Notes under the pieces: generated by a model
Seen by the model: only the letters and a program-made list of their open reading frames with translations
Database searches by the model: none
Told to the model about the DNA's origin: nothing
Translations under genes and position numbers: made by a program
Shown here: piece after piece, positions 37,699 to 46,667 of the stretch
Layout: every line of letters starts with the position of its first letter
Numbering within the stretch: position 1 is the stretch's first letter
DNA from: CAZFDE01 sp964517795
GTDB taxonomy: Bacteria > Planctomycetota > Phycisphaerae > Sedimentisphaerales > Anaerobacaceae
Reading direction: 5' to 3'
Assembly: GCA_964517795.1 (NCBI GenBank)
Contig: CAZFDE010000009.1
Span: 1-60,760, forward strand
DNA length: 60,760 nt

Positions 37699-37727
37699 AT
37701 TATCTATATTATCATCGTCAAAGGCAA
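37699..37727 (-). promoter_or_regulatory. Promoter of the VapBC-like operon
   Basis: On the minus strand TTGCCT (37727-37722), 17-bp spacer, GATAAT (37704-37699), 24 bp before the vapB start. The surrounding DNA is very A+T-rich. Confidence 0.5.
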
Positions 37728-37785
37728 GTTCGTTTTTTTCATAGATTTTGCTTTTTTTGGCAAAAAAAACCAAATTTTCTATGTT

Positions 37786-40700
37786 TCAGACGCCGATGCG
37801 TTCGGTAATGGTTTTTTGGGCGTTTTGTCGGGCGGCGACCTGCTCGACGAATGCTTCTAATCGGGTGGTCAACGTCGGATCTTCCTGGCCGTCGAAGGTA
37901 ATGTTGAGGATCGGCATATTATCGCATTGCCGGCTGATATACTGTGTCAGACTTGAAACGATTGTCGAGGGCATACAGCTAAACGGCATCACATTGACCA
38001 CGCCGCCGACGCCGTGATGGTGAAACTCGATTGTCTTGCCGACCGAAAGGATCGCCTCGCCTTCGAAGCTGTGGTGGACATACGGCGCGGCCGCCTCAAT
38101 CGTCTTTTCGACCGGCGGTTCGGCGAGCTTGCCGAACCGCTGCTCAAAAGGCCGGGCAAACTTTTTTTCAAGCTTATGCTGCATTGCTTCATAAAGATAT
38201 TGATAAAGGAGGCTAATATATTGCCGTTGCCGTCGCGTCTGGTTCTTGCGTGTGAAATTAACGTAATAGATCCACTCGGCCAGCGGGGCCAGTTCGCAGG
38301 CCGCTCCTAATTCTTCCAGCCGCCGAATAACATAATTATTCGCAAACGGATGACTGCGAACATAAATTTCGCCGACGATCCCGATCAATGGCTTTTTGCG
38401 TTTGAAATCCATATCAATCCGTTCAAAATCGGCGGCGATCTCCTCGACCAGAAATAATGCCCGATCCTGATTGATGCCGGCGGCGAACTCTTCGGTCCAT
38501 AGGCGAACGGCATCATCATAAATCCGCTGGGCTTTGGCGGGATCCGTGGCATACGGGCGGATGCGAAGAATTAATTTCCCCAGCAGGTCAACTACCGATG
38601 CCGAAATCCAGATATCGCGCATAAAATGGCGGCCGCTGCCGTTGAGGTTTCGGGCAAATTCCCGATAAAAGCTGCTGTCCTGGTTCGGGGCAATCACCGA
38701 AACATCTTTTTCAAGCACACGGTTGAGCACCATCCGGTGCATACAATGATACATCCCGAAGCGGCAGGGTCCGGAGGTCGTGGGCATAAAAAATGCCGGG
38801 CTGTCGTCGCCGTTTTTTTCGAGCGTTTTCATCATATCGCCAAGCGTAATCGCGCACGGCAGGCATTCTTTTCCGCTGGTATAGGCTCGTCCGCGAAGGA
38901 GTGTCTGTTCGTCGGCGACATCGAAGACGCGGACCTTTTGGCCATACCGTCGAAAACCGGCCGCAACCCCATGCGCACAATCGCCCATGTAGGGCAAATG
39001 CAGCGTCTGGCCGGATCGCAATGTTTTAGCACGCTGCATCATCAGCGGTTTTGTGGTTTTCTCGCCTGACTGCTTCGGCTGGTAATTCCGCAGGCTTTCA
39101 AGGAATGCCTCGATCCGCGTGATCATGCCCGCATCGGCGGAATGTTCGTCCAGCTCCAACACAAGTGCCGGCTTGGTATCGAGGATCGATCGGAAGAAGG
39201 TTTGCAGGAACGAATCCGGGCCGCAACTGAAATTCGATAAATAAATCGCGAACAGTTTCGGGTCGGTGCGGACCAATTCCGCTGCACGAAGAATCCGCTG
39301 GCCGTAACTCCAATACATCTGGCTATGCAGATCGGTATCGGATAACTCGACGCCGGAAAGGTCGATCATGTCCAGTGGAACCGCTTGAATGCCTTTGTCG
39401 GCCAGTTTCTTCGACAAATCCAGGCTGACTCCGTCGTCACATCCATTATAGGGACGGCTGACAATAATAAACAGTTTCTCGTCCGGATTGAGCGCCCTGA
39501 TCATCTCAGTGCCTTTTTGGCGCAGGCTTCGTTCGAACTGCTGTTGAGCCTCAAGGGCAGCTTCCAGGGCCTTCCGAACCGCTTTTTTGGAACACTTAAT
39601 TTGAGCCCCCAATTCGTAAAAACTGTTGTGCATCAGGCGTCGGCCCTCACCGAGTCGGATCGGCACCGTCAATAATTTTGTTGGGCCGAAATGTTCGTCA
39701 AAGGCCGCCCGGATCTGATACGGCAGTGACTGGACATAGGGGCAGAGCTTGTTATGTTTATTGTTTTCGAATGATTGTTCAACCGTAAGAATACTCGGCA
39801 CAAAAATATAATCGACACCCCGATCAATTAACTCCTTAACATGACCATAAGCAACTTTGACCGGTAAACACGGCTGTGCGGTGACCATTTCCACGCCGTT
39901 ATGGACCACTTTGCGCGTGGTGTTTCCCGAAGGCAGCACATTGAAGCCAAGCTGTTTGAAAAACCGTACGAACAGCGGTAAAAACTGGTGACTGGTCAGC
40001 GCCATCGGGATACCGATCACCGGCGTATTGCCCTTAGAGGGCAACGCATTGGAGCGCATATCTTTTTCAGTCAATCCGGCACATTGCAGCATGGTTTTTC
40101 GGCGAAACGCGAAAGCATCAAATAAATTTTTATCGCTGCGCTGGCGGCGGATATTATACCGGTCGCAGCGGCTGCCATAATACAGCGGTTCGGACCCTTC
40201 GATTATAACTTTGCGAATTTCACAATTATTCGGGCAATGTTCGCAGGCGAAAGATTCGATATCGTACTTGATATGGGCGAGATTATCGAAGCCCTTAAAT
40301 TTTGTCACGTTTTCCTGATCGTATCGGCGAGCGGCGATAACGGCAGCGCCGATGGCGCCGGTGACTTCATGATGATTCGGAATAGTGATCTTTCGGCCGG
40401 TGACTTTTTCAAAGGCCGCCCAGACCGCATGGTTAAAGGCGGTACCGCCCTGAAAGCAGATGTGGCTTCCGATCCTGCGTCGGCCCACAACACGGTTGAG
40501 GTAATTGTTGACAATCGAATAAGCTAGGCCGGCCACGAGATCTTTCGTTTGTGCCCCCTGCTGCTGGTAACTCAACAGGTCCGATTCCATAAAGACGGTA
40601 CACCGGTCACCCAGCTTTGTAGGTGATTCACTTTGGAATGCCATTTCGGCGAATTCTTTGTTGATGCGGATATTGAGCCGCTGAGCCTGCTCTTCGAGAA

Positions 40701-42126
40701 ATGATCCGGTTCCTGCGGCGCAGGCATGATTCATCTCGAAATCAACAACGACACCGTTATTAAGCGAGATATATTTACTGTCCTGGCCGCCGATCTCGAA
40801 AATCGTATCGACGTCGGGATTGACCAGTGCGGCCCCGGTTGCCTGGGCGGTAATCTCATTGATGACGACATCGGCCCCGATAAAATCACCGGTCAGGTAC
40901 CGACCCGATCCGGTGGTCGCTGCCGAGAGGACGTTGATCTTGCGGCCGATCTTTTCATTAATTTCCTGGAGGCCTTTTTTGACCGCTTCCATCGGCCGGC
41001 CGGCAGTCATCAAGTACGATTTCGCCAGTACCCGCATCTCAGTATCGATCGCCACGACATTGGTGCTGATAGAGCCGACATCCACACCCAAAAAGGCATC
41101 AACAGGCGTATCGGCTTGAAGCGATTCGCCGAAGACCCGGCCGCTGCTCGGGTCAGCTTGGGGCCGATGTAATTTTTTCAGTGTCGCCGATCGTTTGGTT
41201 TGTGTTTGCCTGGAGTGTTCGCTGAGGATTTCTGAGAAATCCGGTTTTTTCCGATTTGTGTTTTTTTGTCGACCTAAAAGGGCTGCCCCGATCGCACCGG
41301 TAAAAAAGTGATTTTCGGGTATCAGAAGCTGGCCGTCATTCAATTCAAAAATGCTGCGTATCGCGCGAACCACCCCGGCATTGGCGGCGACGCCGCCGGT
41401 AAAAACGATTGGCTTGATGAATTCGCGGCCGCACCCGAGATTGCTTTTAAGATTTCGCGCCAGCGCAAAACACAGCCCGGCGATGATATCTTCCACAGGT
41501 GCCGCCTGTTGCTGCAAGTGGATCATATCACTTTTGGCAAACACCGAACATCGGCCCGCCATCACCGGTGGATTTGTGCTTTTCAGTGCCAGTTGTCCGA
41601 ACTGTTCTTCAATATCGATACCCAACCGGTCGGCCTGCTGGTCAAGAAAGGAACCGGTGCCGGCCGCACATGAGGTGTTGAGCGCAAAATCACGGACCGG
41701 CTCATCTTTTTTGTCTCCGATAAAGATGAGCTTGCTGTCTTGGCCGCCCATTTCGATGATAGTTGCCCGCGAGAGATTCGGATACAAATGACGAATGGCG
41801 GCGGCCTGGGCCATCACTTCGTTGATATAAATAAATCCGAATTTATCGGCAGACCACCGAGCTGCCGAACCGGTTGCGTAGCAACAGTCGAATTGCTCAA
41901 CAGGGAATTGTTCGAGAACCTCTTTGATTTGCTTCGCCGCGATTGGTATCGGCCGGCCTTTGGTTCGTCGATAATCGCTGTAAAGCGTACCATAATGTTC
42001 GTCCATTACCACGATGTCACTGCTGGTCGAGCCGATATCGAGGCTTAAAAATAAACGGTCGGATTTCGCCTTCAATGACTTGCCCGGTGACACACTGCCT
42101 GTCACTCTCTGTTCACGTTGTTCCAT
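37786..42126 (-). CDS. Double 2-hydroxyacyl-CoA dehydratase activase-like iron-sulfur ATPase with DUF2229 and HgdB-like parts
   Basis: A 1446-aa fused protein. Two BadF/BadG/BcrA/BcrD ATPase modules are visible (about 25-310 and 342-600), each with an actin-like phosphate loop (LSLDIGSTSSD; LGVDVGSISTN) and both cluster-ligand Cys sites (SCAAGTGSF with RCSVF; ACAAGTGSF with RCTVF). A Cys-rich link (CEHCPNNC) leads to a DUF2229 region (IGIPMALTSHQFLPLF, about 704 on) and a C-terminal HgdB-like part with CLPCAITLGD and GPCRFGMYHCMH. Such proteins couple ATP hydrolysis to low-potential electron transfer; the acceptor of this fused group is not established. ATG 42126 has GGAGAG seven bases upstream and is preferred over TTG 42141. 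Suggests anaerobic or microaerobic life. Confidence 0.85.
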   Translation of the reverse strand: MEQREQRVTGSVSPGKSLKAKSDRLFLSLDIGSTSSDIVVMDEHYGTLYSDYRRTKGRPIPIAAKQIKEVLEQFPVEQFDCCYATGSAARWSADKFGFIYINEVMAQAAAIRHLYPNLSRATIIEMGGQDSKLIFIGDKKDEPVRDFALNTSCAAGTGSFLDQQADRLGIDIEEQFGQLALKSTNPPVMAGRCSVFAKSDMIHLQQQAAPVEDIIAGLCFALARNLKSNLGCGREFIKPIVFTGGVAANAGVVRAIRSIFELNDGQLLIPENHFFTGAIGAALLGRQKNTNRKKPDFSEILSEHSRQTQTKRSATLKKLHRPQADPSSGRVFGESLQADTPVDAFLGVDVGSISTNVVAIDTEMRVLAKSYLMTAGRPMEAVKKGLQEINEKIGRKINVLSAATTGSGRYLTGDFIGADVVINEITAQATGAALVNPDVDTIFEIGGQDSKYISLNNGVVVDFEMNHACAAGTGSFLEEQAQRLNIRINKEFAEMAFQSESPTKLGDRCTVFMESDLLSYQQQGAQTKDLVAGLAYSIVNNYLNRVVGRRRIGSHICFQGGTAFNHAVWAAFEKVTGRKITIPNHHEVTGAIGAAVIAARRYDQENVTKFKGFDNLAHIKYDIESFACEHCPNNCEIRKVIIEGSEPLYYGSRCDRYNIRRQRSDKNLFDAFAFRRKTMLQCAGLTEKDMRSNALPSKGNTPVIGIPMALTSHQFLPLFVRFFKQLGFNVLPSGNTTRKVVHNGVEMVTAQPCLPVKVAYGHVKELIDRGVDYIFVPSILTVEQSFENNKHNKLCPYVQSLPYQIRAAFDEHFGPTKLLTVPIRLGEGRRLMHNSFYELGAQIKCSKKAVRKALEAALEAQQQFERSLRQKGTEMIRALNPDEKLFIIVSRPYNGCDDGVSLDLSKKLADKGIQAVPLDMIDLSGVELSDTDLHSQMYWSYGQRILRAAELVRTDPKLFAIYLSNFSCGPDSFLQTFFRSILDTKPALVLELDEHSADAGMITRIEAFLESLRNYQPKQSGEKTTKPLMMQRAKTLRSGQTLHLPYMGDCAHGVAAGFRRYGQKVRVFDVADEQTLLRGRAYTSGKECLPCAITLGDMMKTLEKNGDDSPAFFMPTTSGPCRFGMYHCMHRMVLNRVLEKDVSVIAPNQDSSFYREFARNLNGSGRHFMRDIWISASVVDLLGKLILRIRPYATDPAKAQRIYDDAVRLWTEEFAAGINQDRALFLVEEIAADFERIDMDFKRKKPLIGIVGEIYVRSHPFANNYVIRRLEELGAACELAPLAEWIYYVNFTRKNQTRRQRQYISLLYQYLYEAMQHKLEKKFARPFEQRFGKLAEPPVEKTIEAAAPYVHHSFEGEAILSVGKTIEFHHHGVGGVVNVMPFSCMPSTIVSSLTQYISRQCDNMPILNITFDGQEDPTLTTRLEAFVEQVAARQNAQKTITERIGV

Positions 42127-42223
42127 GAAGTCACTCTCCAAATAACTTATGCGTTTTCGATTATATTCTTTTTAGTATTCAATTTAAAATACAATTCTAT
42201 TTTATGTTAGTATATATATTGTT

Positions 42224-42233
42224 TACATATGTA
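42224..42233. promoter_or_regulatory. 10-bp palindrome at the activase transcription start
   Basis: TACATATGTA lies immediately downstream of the minus-strand -10, over the expected start point. It could be an operator, but 10-bp palindromes occur by chance in A+T-rich DNA. Confidence 0.25.
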
Positions 42234-42235
42234 TC

Positions 42236-42263
42236 ATTATAGTGCTTTCAATGGCGCTGTCAA
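42236..42263 (-). promoter_or_regulatory. Consensus sigma-70 promoter of the double-activase gene
   Basis: On the minus strand TTGACA (42263-42258), 16-bp spacer, TATAAT (42241-42236): both hexamers match the consensus exactly. It leaves an A+T-rich leader of about 100 nt before the start codon. A DnaA-box-like site lies just upstream of the -35. Confidence 0.75.
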
Positions 42264-42539
42264 TTCTTTTGTGGATAGATTGTTAAATTTATTATGAAAT
42301 CTTCTAAGGTGGCCTGCTGAAACCGAAAATTAAGGAATCAATGTTGTGTTTTGCCGGTAACGCACAGAGTTAGTCACAGGTTTTCCACAAGTCGTTTTTG
42401 CGACGCGTCCAACATAAGTGACTATATTAAAAACAGTTACACTTCCTTGGGCTGTATTTTTTTACGCAAATCACATTGATATGAAAACTAATAAGATTTT
42501 TTAAAAATTACATATTTTTCATCTGCACCTAAGCAATTG

Positions 42540-42559
42540 GCTTAGTTTTGCTTAATTTT
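42540..42559. repeat. Imperfect tandem 10-mer repeat in the candidate origin
   Basis: Two adjacent 10-mers differ at one base (GCTTAGTTTT then GCTTAATTTT). With TAAGC at 42530-42534 the first also forms a small inverted repeat. Iteron-like but only two copies. Confidence 0.45.
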
Positions 42560-42620
42560 CAATCCTTTGGCATATGGCCGTATTGGCAGGAATTTAGCCA
42601 TGTAAAAGTAATAAAAATCA

Positions 42621-42649
42621 TTGAGATAACCGCGTTTTTACCCTATACT
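42621..42649 (+). promoter_or_regulatory. Sigma-70-type promoter of dnaN-gyrB
   Basis: TTGAGA (42621-42626), 17-bp spacer, TATACT (42644-42649), 59 bp before the dnaN start codon. Confidence 0.65.
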
Positions 42650-42708
42650 AAGTCGTTTTGGAAGCAGTTTTTCAGGCCAATTGAAACCTTTAAGGATAGA
42701 GGTCGATT

Positions 42709-43812
42709 ATGAAACTCAATTTTAATCGTTCAGCTCTTGTTGAAGCGTTGGGACTCGTTACGTCGGTGGTTCCGGCCCGTACACCCAAGCCGATTTTGCG
42801 ATGTGTCAAGATTGCGGCACAAAAAGACCAGGTCTCGATCAGTGCGACCGATATGGAGGTGAGCCTGGAAATGGTGATCCATGAGGTTCAGGTCGAAAAG
42901 ACAGGGGAAATTGTGATCCCTGCGGATCGGCTGGCCGCGATTGTTCGCGAAAGCACCGATGATGTTCTGGCATTTGAAGCCGGCGAATCTGCCTGCGAGG
43001 TACGCGGCAGCGACAGTCATTTTACCATCTACGGCCAAGGCCCCGAACAATACCCGGCACTCCCGGCGTTTGACGGCGAGCCCGATGTCGAGGTCGGACT
43101 CAACACCCTGCAAATCGGGATCGAGCAGACGCTGTTCGCCACAGCAAAGGAAAGTACGCGCTATGCCCTTAACGGGGTGTTGTGGGAGATTAAGGGAAAA
43201 AAATTAATGCTGGTTGCGACCGACGGTCGTCGGCTGGCGCGCAGCCGTGTTAATCTGGCAGCCGCCGCCAAAAAATCGGAAAGCGGTCAGATCATTATCC
43301 CCAGCAAAGCCATGGGGCTGATCGAAAAGCTTGCCGGCGGCGACAAGGATACCGTTGAGATTTTGTTCGTCAAGAATCGGGTTTTGATTCGCTGTAATCA
43401 GGTCGTCATCGGTTCGAATCTGGTTGAAGGAAACTTCCCGAAATACGAGGATATCATCCCGGCGGATTATGACAAGAAGCTGACACTCTCGACCGAATCG
43501 ACGCTTAGCGCGGTTCGCCGGGCGGCATTGCTGACCAGTGAAGAATCTCGGGGGATCAAACTGGCAATCAGCAAGGGCAAGATCATCTTTACCGGCCGGG
43601 CGCCGGAAGCCGGGGATGCCGAAGTGGAAACGCCCGTGGAGTACAAAGGCGAACCCATTGAAATCGGCTTTAATCCACAGTTTTTAATCGACGTATTGCG
43701 AGTGATCACCGCTGAGGAATTTGACCTGGAGCTGGGCCAGTCGGACCGGCCGGGGGTTATTAAAAGCGGCACTGGTTTTCTGTATGTCTTAATGCCGATA
43801 AATTTAGGATAG
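42709..43812 (+). CDS. dnaN: DNA polymerase III beta subunit (sliding clamp)
   Basis: Ring-shaped processivity clamp for the replicative polymerase, 367 aa with the usual three repeated domains (about 1-120, 128-245, 248-367). Typical segments are MKLNFNRSALVEAL, TPKPILRCVKI, SATDMEVSLE, LVATDGRRLAR and the C-terminal YVLMPINLG. An AAGGA...GAGG SD region precedes the ATG. Its place before a DUF721 gene and gyrB resembles the dnaA-dnaN-recF-gyrB cluster with dnaA and recF missing. Confidence 0.97.
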   Translation: MKLNFNRSALVEALGLVTSVVPARTPKPILRCVKIAAQKDQVSISATDMEVSLEMVIHEVQVEKTGEIVIPADRLAAIVRESTDDVLAFEAGESACEVRGSDSHFTIYGQGPEQYPALPAFDGEPDVEVGLNTLQIGIEQTLFATAKESTRYALNGVLWEIKGKKLMLVATDGRRLARSRVNLAAAAKKSESGQIIIPSKAMGLIEKLAGGDKDTVEILFVKNRVLIRCNQVVIGSNLVEGNFPKYEDIIPADYDKKLTLSTESTLSAVRRAALLTSEESRGIKLAISKGKIIFTGRAPEAGDAEVETPVEYKGEPIEIGFNPQFLIDVLRVITAEEFDLELGQSDRPGVIKSGTGFLYVLMPINLG

Positions 43813-43901
43813 GCAACGATTCGTAAACAAGATGGGCATGCCGTTGAATTTCGATAATCGTTTCATGCGAACCGGCGATCGAAGATTAATTGATAAACGA
43901 T

Positions 43902-44204
43902 ATGGCGCGACAAACAAAACAAGCAAGTAAACTCTCGGAGGTGCTCGACGAAATGATGAGTACACGGATTGTCCCGAGACAAAACCGAAACAGTCCGGTG
44001 ATCGAGGTGCTTGACGATATCCTCGGCCCGCAATTGTCGGTGCATTGCCGTATCAAAGAAATCCAAAACGGCCGGCTGACAATTTTGGTCGATTCGCCTA
44101 GTTATTTGTACGAGCTTAACTTGTGTCGGGACGAACTGCTCGAGGAAATTCGAGCGCACTGCCCGCGCTGCCCCGTCAGAAACATTCAATTTATTGCAGG
44201 ATAA
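43902..44204 (+). CDS. DUF721 (DciA-like) protein
   Basis: A 100-aa protein. LSEVLDEMMSTR, LDDILGPQLSVHC and the segment RLTILVDSPSYLYELNLCRDELLEEI match DUF721, the family of DciA, a helicase loader that brings DnaB to the origin in bacteria lacking DnaC. DUF721 genes commonly sit between dnaN/recF and gyrB. ATG 43902 is used; a TTG at 43890 is in frame. No strong SD is visible. It ends 13 bp before the gyrB start. Confidence 0.75.
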   Translation: MARQTKQASKLSEVLDEMMSTRIVPRQNRNSPVIEVLDDILGPQLSVHCRIKEIQNGRLTILVDSPSYLYELNLCRDELLEEIRAHCPRCPVRNIQFIAG

Positions 44205-44217
44205 GGAAAAAACAACC

Positions 44218-46656
44218 GTGACACCCGGAGCGATGAAAGATCACAGTTACGATGCCAGTAAGATTAAAATTCTCGGCGGCCTGGAGGCTGTTCGCAAGCG
44301 TCCCGATATGTATATCGGCGACCGCGGCAGCGGCGGGCTGCATCATTTGGTGTATGAGGTGCTGGATAACTCGGTCGATGAGGCGCTGGCCGGCTATTGC
44401 GATAACGTAACTGTACATATCCTGGCCGACGGCAGTTGTACCGTCGAAGATAACGGCCGCGGCATTCCGGTCGAGCAGCACAAAGACGCCCAGAAAAGTG
44501 CGCTGGAGGTGGTCTTAACAACCCTGCATGCGGGCGGTAAATTTGACAGCGAAAGTTATAAAGTCGCCGGCGGTCTGCACGGGGTCGGCGTCAGCGTGGT
44601 CAATGCGCTGAGTGAATGGCTCGAAGCCGATGTGTATCGCGACGGCAAGCACTATCATTTCGAATGCCAGCGAGGCGTTGCTAACGGCACGGTTCAGGAA
44701 ATCGGAACAACCGAAAAAAGAGGTACTAAAATCACGTTCAAGGCGGACGATGAGATATTCGGTGATGCCGAATTTTCCACCGATACCCTGGTTAAGCGAA
44801 TCCGTGAAGTCGCATATCTTAATGCCGGCCTGCAGATCGCGTTCAAAGACGACCGGGCCGACCGTAAAGAGGTGTTTAAGTTCGACGAAGGGATCAAAGC
44901 ATTCGTGCAGCACCTCAACGAGGGCAAAGACATGCTGCACAAGAACGCGATCTATTTCGCCAAAGAAGATACCGAGAGTATGCTCAGTTGCGAGATCGCG
45001 ATGCAGTACAACAGCGGCTATACGGAAAATATTCTGGCGTTCGCCAATAATATTCGCAACATCGACGGCGGCACGCACCTGTCGGGTTTTCGTACGGCCC
45101 TGACACGGACGATGAATTATTATGCCCGCAATAACAATCTGCTTAAAGGCAATCAAACCACGACCGGCGACGACCTGCGCGAAGGATTGACCGCGGTGGT
45201 GTCGGTCAAGCTGGCCAATCCGCATTTCGAAGCCCAGACCAAGGTACGTTTGACCAATCCGGAGATCGGCAGTTTTGTCGAGACCACCGTCAACGAGCAG
45301 TTGGGTCTGTATCTCGAAGAGAACCCGGGTGACTCCAAGCGGATCCTTAACAAGGCCATTCAGGCGGCCCAGGCCCGCGAAGCGGCGCGAAAAGCCCGTG
45401 AATTGACCCGCCGCAAAGGTGCGCTCGGCAGCGGCAATTTGCCGGGCAAGCTCTGGGATTGTGCCAGTAAATCCAAGGAGGGGACGGAACTGTTTATCGT
45501 CGAGGGTGATTCGGCGGGCGGTTCGGCCAAGTCCGGCCGCGACCGAAACATTCAGGCGATCCTGCCGCTGAAAGGCAAGATCCTCAATGTCGAAAAGGCC
45601 CGGATGGAGAAAATGCTCGGTCACGAGGAAATTCGCACGATCATCAGTGCGCTGGGTACCGGCATCGGGACCGATGAGTTCGATCTCGAAAAATGCCGGT
45701 ACGAAAAGATTATTTTGATGACCGATGCCGACATTGACGGCGCCCATATACGAACGTTGCTGCTGACGTTTTTATTTCGGCAGATGCCGCAGTTATTCGA
45801 AAATGAACGGGTGTATATCGCCCAGCCGCCGTTGTACGAAGTCCGTTTTAAAGGTAAAAAGAAAACCGAATACATCCTGACCGAGCAGCAGATGCGAAAA
45901 CGAACCACGGCCCGCGGCCTGGAAGAGGTGCAACTGATTATTCGCGATGGCGACCAACAGCGACAGGTTGGTCAGAAGGATCTTACTGAACTGGTGAAAT
46001 TATTGAGTGACTTCGAACGGGTCATCGGAGTGTTGGGCCGCCGCGGTATCGTATTCGAAAAGTTCGTCGAAAAATATTACGCCGACCACCGATTACCGGC
46101 ATTCCGGGTTGTCGCCAATGAGCAGGAAGAGGTTTTCTTCAGCAGCGTCGATTATGAAAAGCGGCTCGACGAACTGAAAGTCAGCGAGACCGATACAGCC
46201 CTTGAGCAGGCGCCTTATGTCGCCGAAGAGATGCGCGAAGTGGCCCGGATGAACCAGATCAACGAAAAATTGCGCAATAAGTTTCAATTGAGCATTGAAG
46301 ATTTTCTGCTCAAGGCCGAAAAGGATGTATCCGGCCAGGTCAAAAAGACAAAATTCTGTTTGATCCACGAATCCCAGGAACATGATGTGGCGGCATTGGG
46401 GCATCTCTGTTCGACGATCCGGCAGATCGGCGGCAAGGGGATGGAGATCAAACGGTTCAAAGGTCTCGGCGAGATGAATTCCGAGCAGCTCTGGCAGACG
46501 ACGATGAATCCGGCGTCGCGGGTATTGTTGAAAGTCAAGGTCGAGGATGCCGGCGAAGCGGACCGGCTCTTTGCGATCCTGATGGGGGACAGCGTCGAAG
46601 AACGCCGCGGCTTTATCCAGGACCACGCGCTGGAGGTCCAGAACCTCGACGTGTAA
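44218..46656 (+). CDS. gyrB: DNA gyrase subunit B
   Basis: ATPase subunit of gyrase, 812 aa. ATPase motifs: GLEAVRKRPDMYIGDRG, LDNSVDEALAG, DNGRGIPVE and GGLHGVGVSVVNALS. TOPRIM motifs: EGDSAGGSAKSGRDR and MTDADIDGAHIRTLLL. A ~170-residue insert before the terminal RFKGLGEMN segment is of the type seen in Gram-negative GyrB. The start is taken as GTG 44218, with AAGGA ten bases upstream; ATG 44233 has its GGAG too close, and the TTG at 44194 lies within the preceding gene. It ends 11 bp from the convergent sulfatase gene. Confidence 0.96.
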   Translation: MTPGAMKDHSYDASKIKILGGLEAVRKRPDMYIGDRGSGGLHHLVYEVLDNSVDEALAGYCDNVTVHILADGSCTVEDNGRGIPVEQHKDAQKSALEVVLTTLHAGGKFDSESYKVAGGLHGVGVSVVNALSEWLEADVYRDGKHYHFECQRGVANGTVQEIGTTEKRGTKITFKADDEIFGDAEFSTDTLVKRIREVAYLNAGLQIAFKDDRADRKEVFKFDEGIKAFVQHLNEGKDMLHKNAIYFAKEDTESMLSCEIAMQYNSGYTENILAFANNIRNIDGGTHLSGFRTALTRTMNYYARNNNLLKGNQTTTGDDLREGLTAVVSVKLANPHFEAQTKVRLTNPEIGSFVETTVNEQLGLYLEENPGDSKRILNKAIQAAQAREAARKARELTRRKGALGSGNLPGKLWDCASKSKEGTELFIVEGDSAGGSAKSGRDRNIQAILPLKGKILNVEKARMEKMLGHEEIRTIISALGTGIGTDEFDLEKCRYEKIILMTDADIDGAHIRTLLLTFLFRQMPQLFENERVYIAQPPLYEVRFKGKKKTEYILTEQQMRKRTTARGLEEVQLIIRDGDQQRQVGQKDLTELVKLLSDFERVIGVLGRRGIVFEKFVEKYYADHRLPAFRVVANEQEEVFFSSVDYEKRLDELKVSETDTALEQAPYVAEEMREVARMNQINEKLRNKFQLSIEDFLLKAEKDVSGQVKKTKFCLIHESQEHDVAALGHLCSTIRQIGGKGMEIKRFKGLGEMNSEQLWQTTMNPASRVLLKVKVEDAGEADRLFAILMGDSVEERRGFIQDHALEVQNLDV

Positions 46657-46667
46657 ATCCCCGCATT

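Larger units (their letters stand above)
42142..42708. other. Candidate chromosomal replication origin (oriC)
   Basis: A 567-bp A+T-rich region directly before dnaN-DUF721-gyrB, a common oriC neighbourhood. DnaA-box-like sites: TGTGGATAG (42270-42278, one mismatch to the reverse consensus), TTTTCCACA (42381-42389, fits TTWTNCACA) and TTAGTCACA (42370-42378, one mismatch). Possible unwinding stretches lie at 42487-42520, and imperfect tandem 10-mers GCTTAGTTTT/GCTTAATTTT at 42540-42559. No dnaA gene is adjacent. Only three weak boxes are seen, so this is a candidate only; the region also contains two promoters. Confidence 0.4.

Noticed and set aside
37745..37785. A/T-run hairpin after the activase gene as a terminator
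   Set aside because: The stem is only about five pairs with homopolymer loops; the structure is not distinctive enough to annotate.
44515..45747. 410-codon minus-strand frame opposite gyrB
   Set aside because: Antisense shadow of gyrB with no recognisable domain or SD.
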